A stretch of 20,491 nt of DNA from a virus. Positions 1 to 7,411 of the stretch are shown here, piece by piece (within the stretch, counting starts at the first letter, position 1; each line of letters begins with the position of its first letter). Both the position numbers and the translations under genes were made by a program. Below the pieces are notes generated by a model. That model made no database searches, was not told the DNA's origin, and worked only from the letters and a program-made list of their open reading frames with translations. Location of the stretch: positions 1 through 20,491 of IMG/VR virus record IMGVR_UViG_3300046534_000471, one strand, 5' to 3'.

Positions 1-948
1 GATGTTTTGGTGTATAAAGGTAAGGCTGGAGTGCTTAATGCTTACTACAATGCTGAAAAATATAAGCCTGATGACATCGTTACGTATTCAGACCGCAAGG
101 AATCTATTAAGAAACCTAAAGAAGTAGGATTTCCATACTACTACGAGAAGCTTACCAAGATATTGTTTGGTAGACGCTTCGGTGAGGTAGCAGTAGTTGG
201 TGCAGGTGTAAGTGTAGGTAAGACAGACTTTATCATGTCGCAGATTGCATTCGATTTAAAGCAGGGCTGGAATGTAGGTACGTTCATGTTAGAGCAGGAT
301 GTAGACGAGAGCTTTCAGCGGATAGCAGGTAAGATAGACGAATGCTTTTATCACAATCCTGATATTCCAATCAATGCAGAGCAATTAGATATTACTGGAG
401 AGAGATACTTTGAGTCACAACTTTTTGTGTTTAACAACTTTGGTAGTAATCAGTGGGAAACGATTAAAGAGAAGATACGGTATATGTATCACAGCTACGA
501 CTGTAAAATCTTTTATATTGACAACCTCACGGCATTGAATGCACATGCTTCAGATGAACGGCGTAATCTTGATGGTTTAATGGCAGAAGTAGCAGGATTA
601 GCCAAAGAGCTAGGCATTTGGATTATGTTGGTTAGTCACCTTAACCCTCCGAAGAAAGGCGTAAGCCATGAGTCGGGCGGAAGGACGGAGCAAGCTCAGT
701 TCACAGGTTCGAGAGCTATTATGCGCTGGGCAAATGTAATGTTTGGCATTGAGCGCAACACACTACACGACAAGCCTAGCGAGCGTAACAAAGGCTTGAT
801 ACGAGTGCTGAAGGACAGGTTCAGTGGAGGTGCTACGGGACTCACAACAGGATTCAGATACGAACCGACGAACGGGGTTGTATATGAGACTGAGGAGGTC
901 GACTTTCAAATAGAAAAAACAGGAGGGGATGATGACAACGATTTTTGA
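1..948 (+). CDS. Replicative DNA helicase, T7 gp4/DnaB-like, 5'-truncated by window
   Basis: Hexameric, NTP-driven 5'-3' helicase of the RecA/DnaB fold. The reading frame is open to base 1 (Asp-Val-Leu-Val...), so the TTG at 7 is unlikely to be the start and the gene probably continues upstream, perhaps into a primase domain. Counting from that TTG codon: Walker A GAGVSVGKT at 65-73, Walker B IFYIDNL around 168-174, the H3 motif MLVSHL at 207-212, the H4-like segment GSRAIMRWAN near 234-243, and RVLKDRFSG at 266-274, where Arg271 matches the arginine-finger segment RFTG of T7 gp4. The protein ends in an acidic tail with a terminal Phe (GGDDDNDF), as in T7 gp4, where this tail contacts the polymerase. 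The gene overlaps the polymerase gene by about 20 nt, which suggests translational coupling. The family is secure; the primase half is not visible. Confidence 0.9.
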   Translation, partial: DVLVYKGKAGVLNAYYNAEKYKPDDIVTYSDRKESIKKPKEVGFPYYYEKLTKILFGRRFGEVAVVGAGVSVGKTDFIMSQIAFDLKQGWNVGTFMLEQDVDESFQRIAGKIDECFYHNPDIPINAEQLDITGERYFESQLFVFNNFGSNQWETIKEKIRYMYHSYDCKIFYIDNLTALNAHASDERRNLDGLMAEVAGLAKELGIWIMLVSHLNPPKKGVSHESGGRTEQAQFTGSRAIMRWANVMFGIERNTLHDKPSERNKGLIRVLKDRFSGGATGLTTGFRYEPTNGVVYETEEVDFQIEKTGGDDDNDF

Positions 949-2776
949 CCTAGAGGCTAATGGCCTTTACTATGAGGCGACTGAAATACATTGTATATCT
1001 TTAAAGGTAGATGATAAGCCTACGGAAATATACACTAGCCGTCCGTTAAGGGGGGTACAAGGCACGATTGAAGACGCACTAGACCTACTTAGTCAGTCTG
1101 ACATTATAATCGGCCACAACGTCATTAACTATGATATACCGCTTATCAAGAAGTTGTACCCGGAATGGGAATACAAAGAATGCTTGGATACTTTAATCCT
1201 AAGCAGACTCTCAAATCCCAATCTAGGCGCTAAAGATGTGTTTCGCAAGTCAGTACCACCACGCCTCAAGGGAAGTCATTCTCTTAAAGCTTGGGGATAC
1301 CGCCTACGGAAACTCAAAGGTGACTTCGGAGAGACGGAATCATGGGATGTACTGACACAAGAGATGGCTGACTATTGTAAGCAGGATGTTGTAGTTACAT
1401 ACGCCCTATACCAAAAGATGGTAGAAGCTAATATCCCTACCGAGGCAGTATGGTTAGAGCATGAGTTTGCAAAAATAATAGACAGGCAAGAGAAGTATGG
1501 AGTCTATTTTGATGTTCAAGCGGCTAGAAAGCTTCACATCGAGCTGATGGAAGAGATTGATACAGCTGAAGAAAATTTATTCAAGGTGTTTAAGCCCTTG
1601 GATACATGGACACCAAAAACTTACCCAGCTAATCCAATTAAGAAAGATGGCACTAAGTCCGTTGCCTTCCTAAACCAAGAGTCATTGGGGTGCAGGTACG
1701 AAGACGGAGTATGGGGTTACTACAAGACGGTAGAGTTTAATCCGAGTAGCAGGCAGAACATTGCTAGGTGGCTGACAGAAGTTTATGGTTGGCAGGCTAC
1801 AGAGTTTACTGAAAAGGGCACACCAATTATTAACGAGGGTGTGTTGTCTGAACTAGACTTCCCGGAAGGTAAGATATTAGCCCACTACTTTATTGTGACC
1901 AAAATGATAGCAATGATAGCAGAAGGCAAGAATGCATGGCTTAAAATGGTTACAACCGACAGCCGCATACATGGACGAGTCAATACACTAGGCGCAGTTA
2001 GCCGTAGATGTACCCACAGCTCTCCCAATTTGGCTCAGGTACCTAGCGCTCGTAGTTATAAAGGCGCAGAGGCTAGGGCGCTCTTTAGGGCTCCAACAGG
2101 CAAGCGCTTTGTAGGATGCGATGCAGACGGACTAGAGCTACGAACCCTCAGCCATTACATGGCAAGGTTCGATGGAGGTAAATATGGCCTAGCTGTTGAC
2201 GAAGGGGTTAAGGATAAAGGTACAGACATTCATACCTTGAATCAAAAATCCGCAGGACTGCCTACGAGAGATGATGCAAAAACTTTCATCTATGCTTTCT
2301 TATATGGTGCAGGGGATGCAAAGATTGGCGAGATTGTGAAAGGCACTGCTGAGGATGGCAAGCGACTTAAAGATTCATTCTTTAGAAAGATTCCAGCAAT
2401 TAAAACGCTAGTCGAGCAAGTTGCCTTGACGTACAAGGCTTCAGGAACTCTTAAAGCTCTTGACGGCAACCCTTTCCATATACGAGCGGCACACAGCGCC
2501 TTAAACACGCTTTTACAGGGTGCAGGGGCATTGGTTATGAAGTATTACCTAGTCTTTGCAGACAAGGAGCTTCAGAAGCACTTTAAAGTTGGAGTTGAAT
2601 ACGAGTTTGTACTCAATGTCCACGACGAGGTACAAGTAGAGTGCGATGCAGGTGTGGCTGACAAAGTAGCTTCAATATTAGAGAAGGCTTTTGACGAGGT
2701 TACCACCCATCTCAAGTTTAGAATACCACTTAGAGGCACCGCTGTCATTGGAGACAGTTGGGCTCAAACACACTAA
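929..2776 (+). CDS. Family A DNA polymerase with 3'-5' exonuclease (T7 gp5-like)
   Basis: Replicative DNA polymerase with proofreading. Exonuclease motifs: DLEANGL (Asp7, Glu9), GHNVINYD (Asp69) and YCKQDVVVT (Asp153). Polymerase motif A is GCDADGLELR (Asp398). Motif B is RDDAKTFIYAFLYGAG (Arg447, Lys451, Tyr455); Tyr at this place is the T7-type residue that allows dideoxynucleotides. Motif C is NVHDEVQV (Asp566, Glu567). At 615 aa it is shorter than T7 gp5 (704 aa). Part of the shortfall falls before FNPSSR (270-275), where T7 carries its thioredoxin-binding loop: about 46 residues stand here instead of roughly 76. There are ATGs at 929 and 932; AGGAGG at 921-926 lies too close to the first, so the start may be 932. 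It overlaps the helicase gene and belongs to the same operon. Catalytic residues all look intact. Confidence 0.97.
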   Translation: MMTTIFDLEANGLYYEATEIHCISLKVDDKPTEIYTSRPLRGVQGTIEDALDLLSQSDIIIGHNVINYDIPLIKKLYPEWEYKECLDTLILSRLSNPNLGAKDVFRKSVPPRLKGSHSLKAWGYRLRKLKGDFGETESWDVLTQEMADYCKQDVVVTYALYQKMVEANIPTEAVWLEHEFAKIIDRQEKYGVYFDVQAARKLHIELMEEIDTAEENLFKVFKPLDTWTPKTYPANPIKKDGTKSVAFLNQESLGCRYEDGVWGYYKTVEFNPSSRQNIARWLTEVYGWQATEFTEKGTPIINEGVLSELDFPEGKILAHYFIVTKMIAMIAEGKNAWLKMVTTDSRIHGRVNTLGAVSRRCTHSSPNLAQVPSARSYKGAEARALFRAPTGKRFVGCDADGLELRTLSHYMARFDGGKYGLAVDEGVKDKGTDIHTLNQKSAGLPTRDDAKTFIYAFLYGAGDAKIGEIVKGTAEDGKRLKDSFFRKIPAIKTLVEQVALTYKASGTLKALDGNPFHIRAAHSALNTLLQGAGALVMKYYLVFADKELQKHFKVGVEYEFVLNVHDEVQVECDAGVADKVASILEKAFDEVTTHLKFRIPLRGTAVIGDSWAQTH

Positions 2777-2786
2777 AGGACATAAA

Positions 2787-3476
2787 ATGAAAATGACATT
2801 AGAAGAGTACAGAAAACTAGACGCTACTGGCATGCTTTGGGAGTTTTATCCTGAAGGGGTACAGATTATACCTGAGAAGCAAAAGAGAAGTGTGAGGGAT
2901 ACCACGCGCAATATGGAGAAGCCCCACATAGAGCCTGCCAAAGCTATGAATATGGAGGAGATTGGTGAGAAGATGCAGGCACAGCTAAAGAGACAATTGA
3001 ACATTGTTAACGAAGCATGTAATTCGCCTATGAATATTTTTGAGGCTGGGGTTATGACGGGAAAGATAGATACACTAGTTGCACAACAAAAAGAGAGTGC
3101 ATTAGACACTCAGGTGCAAGGAGGTGTTGGGGACGTAAACAGTAAAGAAAAAGGTAGTGGCGCACGGTATAACGAGGGCAAGCCAGACTTTTCATTGATA
3201 CCACTATGTACTTTAGCTGACGAAGCAAGAGTTTGGGCGTATGGTAAGAAGAAATATGCAGCTTGGAACTGGGCGAAAGGGATGGAATGGAGTATCCCCT
3301 ATTCCTGCGCCATGAGACATCTTAGCGCGTGGCAACGCGGCGAGGAAAACGACCAAGAAAGCGGGCTCCCCCATCTTGCACATGCAATCAGCAACTTGCG
3401 AATGCTAACGCTTTATAAAGATGTGTTCCCCGCTGGGGACGATAGGCCGACAAGGGAGCTTGAAGATGCAAAGTAA
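2787..3476 (+). CDS. dATP/dGTP diphosphohydrolase-domain protein (DUF5664-like, MazG-like) with N-terminal extension
   Basis: The 229-aa protein has a C-terminal domain (about 125-210) matching the phage family called dATP/dGTP diphosphohydrolase N-terminal domain (formerly DUF5664): RYNEGKPDFSLIPL, then WAYGKKKYAAWNWAKGMEW, AMRHLSAWQRGEE and ESGLPHLAHAISN. The family is all-alpha and MazG-like, and is thought to hydrolyse (d)NTPs to monophosphates; Glu186, Glu187, Asp189, Glu191 and the HLAH segment are candidate metal ligands. Residues 1-124 are not part of this core. They start with EEYRKLDATGMLWEFYPEG, a short motif I associate with phage proteins, followed by a charged, probably helical linker. 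The open frame extends upstream to 2691, but the ATG at 2787 is preceded by AAAGGA and lies 10 nt after the polymerase stop, so I chose it. Its neighbours suggest control of dNTP pools. Confidence 0.8.
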   Translation: MKMTLEEYRKLDATGMLWEFYPEGVQIIPEKQKRSVRDTTRNMEKPHIEPAKAMNMEEIGEKMQAQLKRQLNIVNEACNSPMNIFEAGVMTGKIDTLVAQQKESALDTQVQGGVGDVNSKEKGSGARYNEGKPDFSLIPLCTLADEARVWAYGKKKYAAWNWAKGMEWSIPYSCAMRHLSAWQRGEENDQESGLPHLAHAISNLRMLTLYKDVFPAGDDRPTRELEDAK

Positions 3477-3708
3477 ACTAAGTTCTTTTTATGAAGCAAT
3501 GCTTAACACGCTTATCGGGTACGTTGTCGCCTTGATTGCACAATTTATTGTCTACCCCTTGTATGGGCACAGTTTTACCTTTGGACAAAACATTCAAATC
3601 GGATTGATATTTATGGCTTTATCATTTGCTCGGAGCTACATTATCCGCAGATGGTTTAATGGTTACGTAAGCAAATTTGGCGGTTGGTTAGCGGGAGAAG
3701 ATAAATAA
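3466..3708 (+). CDS. Small two-helix membrane protein, DUF7220-like
   Basis: An 80-aa protein starting MQSKLSSFYEAML. It has two hydrophobic segments: one at about 14-31 (LIGYVVALIAQFIVYPLY), and one at about 42-56 (IGLIFMALSFARSYI), followed by the basic stretch RRW. The pattern SFYEAMLNTLIGY, then FGQNIQIGLIFM, then ARSYIIRRWFN matches a small membrane-protein family common in phage replication regions (DUF7220 as I recall it); no function is known to me. The start at 3466 overlaps the preceding gene by 11 nt and follows AGGGAG. The open frame runs up to 3421, but those codons lie inside the upstream gene and lack a ribosome binding site. Probably inner-membrane, with the basic C-terminal end cytoplasmic. 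Confidence 0.8.
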   Translation: MQSKLSSFYEAMLNTLIGYVVALIAQFIVYPLYGHSFTFGQNIQIGLIFMALSFARSYIIRRWFNGYVSKFGGWLAGEDK

Positions 3709-3733
3709 TGAGCTTTTTTAAAGGAGTATTAAA

Positions 3734-4111
3734 ATGAAAACAATATTGATAGCAGTAGCATTATTAACAACAGCTCTCGGAGCTTATGCAGGACTTGGGA
3801 CACACCAAACAGAGCATGTATACCGGGCATCTACAACCGTCCACTTTGTATACACACACAAACCTTGCGGGAGCACCGTTCTTGAAGAGGGGCTTAACGG
3901 AATACAACTAGTGCAGGGTTACGCTATTGACTTGCAAACTGGTAACCGAGCGGACGGCTGTGTAGCTTTATACCGTCACAAGGCGACAGGGCAGCCCATA
4001 GCAGAATTTATGCTTAGGTTTAAAGACGCAAATGGGGTTGACGTATTTTTAGAGCATCCTTTTAATCAACAGCTTTTTAACCACAGGAAGTTTGTATCAG
4101 ATGCCGGCTAG
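3734..4111 (+). CDS. Small exported protein of unknown function
   Basis: I do not recognise this 125-aa protein. It begins with a clear Sec-type signal peptide: MK, a hydrophobic core TILIAVALLTTALGAY, and a cleavage-like site AYA|GL after about residue 20. The mature part is about 105 residues, mostly polar, with two cysteines (in KPCGST and DGCVAL, about residues 49 and 76) that could form a disulfide in the periplasm. There is no lipobox, so it is not an obvious lipoprotein, and no second membrane segment. A strong ribosome binding site (AAAGGAG) lies 7 nt before the ATG. It follows a two-helix membrane protein and precedes nrdJ, so a role at the cell envelope, such as blocking superinfection, is possible but is only inference. 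Confidence 0.75.
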   Translation: MKTILIAVALLTTALGAYAGLGTHQTEHVYRASTTVHFVYTHKPCGSTVLEEGLNGIQLVQGYAIDLQTGNRADGCVALYRHKATGQPIAEFMLRFKDANGVDVFLEHPFNQQLFNHRKFVSDAG

Positions 4112-4190
4112 TTACGATGAATACCAAGATGACAAGTGCAAAGAGCGCACATATAAACCAAAACCTAAAGATAGTGAAGGGGTGGACTGA
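4101..4190 (+). CDS. Possible 29-aa small protein
   Basis: An ATG at 4101, ten bases after AGGAAG (4085-4090), opens a 29-codon frame: MPASYDEYQDDKC..., ending in KPKPKDSEGVD. It overlaps the end of the exported-protein gene by 11 nt, as is usual in this genome, and stops before the putative nrdJ promoter. The product would be charged and probably unstructured, with one Cys. There is no family resemblance. Without comparison to related phages it cannot be told from a chance frame. Confidence 0.3.
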   Translation: MPASYDEYQDDKCKERTYKPKPKDSEGVD

Positions 4191-4216
4191 CACCTTCCCC
4201 CCTATTAACTTATACA
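4187..4216 (+). promoter_or_regulatory. Candidate sigma70-type promoter before nrdJ
   Basis: CTGACA at 4187-4192 is followed after 18 nt by TATACA at 4211-4216, 26 nt before the nrdJ ATG at 4243. Each hexamer differs by one base from the bacterial consensus TTGACA / TATAAT. An 11-mer TTATACAATTA (4210-4220) recurs before the capsid gene (12508-12518). The spacer contains a run of C. This is a weak prediction from pattern only. Confidence 0.3.
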
Positions 4217-4242
4217 ATTATACAAGAACAGAAAGAACTCCT

Positions 4243-6093
4243 ATGGACAATAGCCAAGAAATACTATCAGAAATTACCGTCTTCAATAAGTACGCCAAGT
4301 TTTTACCCGCGCAAGAGCGTAGAGAGACTTGGGCAGAATTAGTTGACCGCAACAAAGAAATGCACCAAAAGAAGTATCCCGCCTTTACTGAGGAAATTGA
4401 AGAAGCTTACAAATATGTATACGCCAAAAAGATTCTACCCTCAATGCGAAGCTTGCAGTTTGGAGGCGCCCCTATTGAGTTGAGCAACAACCGTATGTTT
4501 AACTGCGCGTTTAGTCCTGCTGACCACCCGGCTGTGTTCAGTGAGACAATGTTTAACCTACTAGGGGGTAGTGGCGTAGGCTACTCAGTACAGAAGCGTC
4601 ACACAGAGCAGCTACCGACCGTTGTAGGTACTCTAGAACGCCAACGTAGGTTCTTAGTAGGGGATTCAATTGAAGGCTGGGCAGACGCTGTTAAAGTGCT
4701 TATCAAGGCCTACACTAAAGGCAAGAGCGACCCGCAGTTTGACTTCCGAGACATTAGACACAAGGGAGCTAGACTAGTAACAAGCGGTGGCAAAGCCCCC
4801 GGCCCCGACCCATTACGTATCTGCTTAGACAAGCTTCGTAGTGTACTTAACAATGCCATAGGTAGAAAACTACAGCCTTTAGAAGTGCACGACATGATTT
4901 GTCACATTGCCGACTCAGTATTGTCAGGTGGTATCCGTAGAGCAGCCTTAATTTGTTTGTTCGATAAAGATGACCTAGACATGCTATCAGCTAAGGCTGG
5001 CGCTTGGTGGGAACTAAACCCACAACGAGGCCGTGCTAATAACTCAGTCGTCCTTCACCGCGATGAAGTAACAGGCGGCGAGTGGAAAGAGATTTGGAAG
5101 AAGGTAGAGGACTCAGGCAGTGGCGAACCGGGCGTGTTCTGGACTAATGATTATGATATGGGAAGCAACCCTTGCTGCGAAATCGCACTGAATGCAAACC
5201 AATATTGTAACTTAACAGAGTGCAATGTAAGTGATGTAGACACACAAGAAGAGTTGAACAGCCGTGTTAAAGCAGCGACTTTAATTGGTACACTACAAGC
5301 TGGCTACACTGACTTCCATTACCTACGCTCAGTGTGGAAAGAAACAACAGAACGAGAAGCTTTACTAGGCATTTCTATGACAGGCATTGGCAGTGGGACT
5401 GTTCTTAAGCTAGACCTTAAGATGGCAGCTACTATAACTAAACAGGAGAATGAACGTGTCGCCACTATTATTGGTATTAACAGCTCTGCTCGCATTACTA
5501 CTGTCAAGCCTGCCGGGACAACCTCACTGGTCTTGGGTTCAAGTAGTGGCATCCACGCTTGGCATAATGACTATTATATTCGCCGTATGCGTGTTGGTAA
5601 GAACGAGCCTTTATATGCTTACATGAAAGAGAAAGTACCAGCCCTGATTGAAGACTGTGTACACAAACCTCACTTAGAAGCGGTAATGAGTTTCCCGCAG
5701 AAAGCACCAGAGGGCGCTATGCTACGGACGGAGAGCTACGTGGACTTGCTAGAGCGTGTTAGACGCTTTAACCAAGAGTGGATTGGGAACGGTCACAACT
5801 ACGGCAACAACACACACAATGTAAGCTGTACTATCTCATTGAAAGATGACGAGTGGGAAGAATGTGGCGAGTGGATGTGGAACAACCGTGAAGAGTATAC
5901 AGGTATTTCTGTACTACCTTACAACGGCGGTACCTATCAGCAAGCACCATTTGAGGACTGTACTAAAGAAGAGTTTAACGAGCTATACCAACACTTAGCC
6001 TCTATTGACTTATCTGAAGTGAAAGAGACAGAAGACAACACAGAAGCCAAAGACAACATTGCCTGTAGCGGCGGCACTTGCGAAATTACATAA
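4243..6093 (+). CDS. nrdJ: Adenosylcobalamin-dependent (class II) ribonucleotide reductase NrdJ
   Basis: Reduces ribonucleotides to deoxyribonucleotides with an adenosylcobalamin-generated thiyl radical, needing no oxygen and no second subunit. Family marks, numbered from the chosen start: MFNCAFSP (Cys88, first redox cysteine), GGSGVGYSV (108-116), KGARLVTSGGKAPGPDPL (174-191), NNSVVLHRD (266-274), SNPCCEIAL (Cys311 the likely thiyl residue, Glu313 the base), YCNLTE (Cys322, partner of Cys88), TVKPAGTTS (420-428), SVLPYNGGTYQQAP (556-569) and the C-terminal redox pair CSGGTC (Cys608, Cys613), as in the Lactobacillus enzyme. The family normally has NPCGEI; here Gly is Cys. Length is 616 aa against 739 for the Lactobacillus enzyme, and no ATP-cone is seen. 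The frame is open from 4117, but conserved reductase sequence begins after the ATG at 4243, which has GAAAG nearby. Monomeric NrdJ type most likely. Confidence 0.95.
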   Translation: MDNSQEILSEITVFNKYAKFLPAQERRETWAELVDRNKEMHQKKYPAFTEEIEEAYKYVYAKKILPSMRSLQFGGAPIELSNNRMFNCAFSPADHPAVFSETMFNLLGGSGVGYSVQKRHTEQLPTVVGTLERQRRFLVGDSIEGWADAVKVLIKAYTKGKSDPQFDFRDIRHKGARLVTSGGKAPGPDPLRICLDKLRSVLNNAIGRKLQPLEVHDMICHIADSVLSGGIRRAALICLFDKDDLDMLSAKAGAWWELNPQRGRANNSVVLHRDEVTGGEWKEIWKKVEDSGSGEPGVFWTNDYDMGSNPCCEIALNANQYCNLTECNVSDVDTQEELNSRVKAATLIGTLQAGYTDFHYLRSVWKETTEREALLGISMTGIGSGTVLKLDLKMAATITKQENERVATIIGINSSARITTVKPAGTTSLVLGSSSGIHAWHNDYYIRRMRVGKNEPLYAYMKEKVPALIEDCVHKPHLEAVMSFPQKAPEGAMLRTESYVDLLERVRRFNQEWIGNGHNYGNNTHNVSCTISLKDDEWEECGEWMWNNREEYTGISVLPYNGGTYQQAPFEDCTKEEFNELYQHLASIDLSEVKETEDNTEAKDNIACSGGTCEIT

Positions 6094-6114
6094 GTAGTAC
6101 AAAGGAGACTAAAG

Positions 6115-6717
6115 ATGGACGAAGAAGCAGGTATTAAAGAGTTAGTTAGGTTATTAAGCGCTAAACACAAAGCAAATGAATGGGATTCAGTTGTTCCGAT
6201 TAAGAAAGAGGGCGACACCTTTCACTGCTACCTTACAGGAGATGTTGAGGCTCCCGAAGTGTACAACGAAGTATGTCATGTGCTCGACCACACCACTTCC
6301 GACGAGAAAGTTGTCTTACACATCAACACGCCGGGAGGCTACATCGACAGCGCCTTTAAATTGGTAGCTTCCATCAAACGCTCGAAAGCGGCTGTGAAGG
6401 GAAGGCTTACAGGCACTGTAGCTAGTGCAGGAACCATCATCGCTTTATCTTGTGACGAGCTTGAGGTAGAGAAGTATACATGCATGATGATACACAACTA
6501 CTCAACAGGTACTTCAGGGAAAGGGCACGAGGTTATGGACTATATTAACTTTAACGACCGTACTCTGAAGCAAACATTCAAAGATGTCTACTGCGGCTTT
6601 TTAACTGAAGACGAAACACAGGAAGTGCTCAAAGGAAAGGATTTTTGGCTTACGTATAAGGAAGTAGCTGAACGCTGGGAAAAATTTAAAGGAGAACTGA
6701 ATGACGGTAACAAATAG
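6115..6717 (+). CDS. ClpP-like serine protease
   Basis: A 200-aa ClpP/crotonase-fold peptidase. Visible features: oxyanion-region motif INTPGG (70-75), nucleophile Ser104 in TGTVASAGTII, His127 in MMIHNYSTG and Asp176 in LKGKDFWLT. The Ser-His and His-Asp spacings (23 and 49) are close to E. coli ClpP (25 and 49), so the triad looks complete. The ATG at 6115 follows AAAGGAG with 7 nt spacing. The last 17 nt overlap the phosphoesterase gene. In many phages ClpP-like enzymes act as prohead proteases beside the portal, but this one sits in the metabolic operon between nrdJ and a phosphoesterase, far from the capsid genes. A role in degrading host or phage proteins, perhaps with a host Clp ATPase, is as likely. 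No unfoldase is visible here. Confidence 0.88.
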   Translation: MDEEAGIKELVRLLSAKHKANEWDSVVPIKKEGDTFHCYLTGDVEAPEVYNEVCHVLDHTTSDEKVVLHINTPGGYIDSAFKLVASIKRSKAAVKGRLTGTVASAGTIIALSCDELEVEKYTCMMIHNYSTGTSGKGHEVMDYINFNDRTLKQTFKDVYCGFLTEDETQEVLKGKDFWLTYKEVAERWEKFKGELNDGNK

Positions 6718-7411
6718 AAAAGTAATGGTTATAGGGGACTTACATATCCCCTACCACCACCCCGATGCATTTGCATTTTTAGCAGCCCTTAAGAAACACT
6801 ACAAAGGGTTTGATGCGGTAGTTAATATTGGAGACGAACTAGACCAACATGCAATCAGTATGCATGACAACGACCCTGACCTGCCAAGCGCAGGGGACGA
6901 GCTTAGGCACTCAAAGGGGTACGTAAAAAGTCTAGAAAAAATATTTCCCCAAATGACGTTAGTCGATTCTAACCATAGCTCCCTTGTCTACAGGAGAGCA
7001 TTAAAGTATGGACTACCAAAAGCCTACCTTAAAAGTTACAACGAGTTTCTTGACGTAGGGAAAGGCTGGGAATGGGTAGAGGACTTAACCCTCACACTTA
7101 GTGACGGCAGCCGTTGCTTCTTTACTCATGGAATGTCAGCCAACGTATTACAGGTAGCTCAGATGATGGGCATGCACTGTGTACAAGGCCACTACCACAG
7201 CAAGGCTAGTATTCAATACTACAGCAACCCTGACAAGTTAGTATGGGGAGCGCAGACCGGGTGCCTAACAAACCAAAAGTCGTTAGCCTTTGGCTATGCA
7301 AAGAACTTTAAGAATAGATTCATTATGTCGTCACTTGTGATTGCAGATGGTCAACCTCGCCTTCATCCGATGGTGATTGAAAATGGAAAATGGATTGGAA
7401 AAATAGTATGA
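6701..7411 (+). CDS. Calcineurin-like metallophosphoesterase
   Basis: A 236-aa protein with the ordered metal-binding motifs of this superfamily: GDLHIPYHH (Asp13, His15), GDELDQH (Asp45), SNHSS (Asn91, His92; the usual motif is GNHE), FTHGM (His143) and GHYHSK (His164, His166). It should bind two metal ions and hydrolyse a phosphoester; the substrate cannot be read from sequence and could be nucleic acid, a nucleotide or phosphoprotein. The GNHE-to-SNHS change is seen in some phage members and keeps the metal-binding Asn and the catalytic His. Its ATG lies inside the end of the clpP-like gene behind GGAGAA, and its stop overlaps the next gene by 4 nt (ATGA). Phage T7 has no equivalent at this position. 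Confidence 0.88.
   Translation: MTVTNRKVMVIGDLHIPYHHPDAFAFLAALKKHYKGFDAVVNIGDELDQHAISMHDNDPDLPSAGDELRHSKGYVKSLEKIFPQMTLVDSNHSSLVYRRALKYGLPKAYLKSYNEFLDVGKGWEWVEDLTLTLSDGSRCFFTHGMSANVLQVAQMMGMHCVQGHYHSKASIQYYSNPDKLVWGAQTGCLTNQKSLAFGYAKNFKNRFIMSSLVIADGQPRLHPMVIENGKWIGKIV

Noticed and set aside
2290-2508. Minus-strand open frame inside the polymerase gene
   Set aside because: It is the complement of conserved polymerase codons, with no binding site. The same applies to the other minus-strand frames at 2846-3109, 4710-4895, 5319-5552, 5504-5707, 5937-6218, 9352-9648, 9877-10137, 12161-12370, 12883-13104, 16550-16753, 18682-19020, 19114-19314 and 19570-19932.
2787-3476. Evidence for a 2-aminoadenine (Z) genome
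   Set aside because: A DUF5664-type domain alone is not enough. No PurZ-like gene is in the window, and the polymerase is plainly T7-like.
3708-3737. Nine-codon leader frame MSFFKGVLK before the exported-protein gene
   Set aside because: Its stop overlaps the next ATG (ATGA), so coupling is possible, but a frame this short cannot be supported without translation data.
4175-4200. Hairpin GGTG-GACTGA-CACC before nrdJ as a terminator
   Set aside because: There are only four good pairs, extension needs G-T pairs and then mismatches, and there is no T-run.
4117-4242. Longer N-terminus for NrdJ from the ATG at 4117
   Set aside because: The extra 42 residues lack reductase similarity, cross the possible 29-aa gene and the promoter-like boxes, and have no binding site.
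6176-6367. Second + frame inside the ClpP-like gene
   Set aside because: It overlaps a secure gene in another frame, its sequence is like a shadow of that gene, and it has no ribosome binding site.
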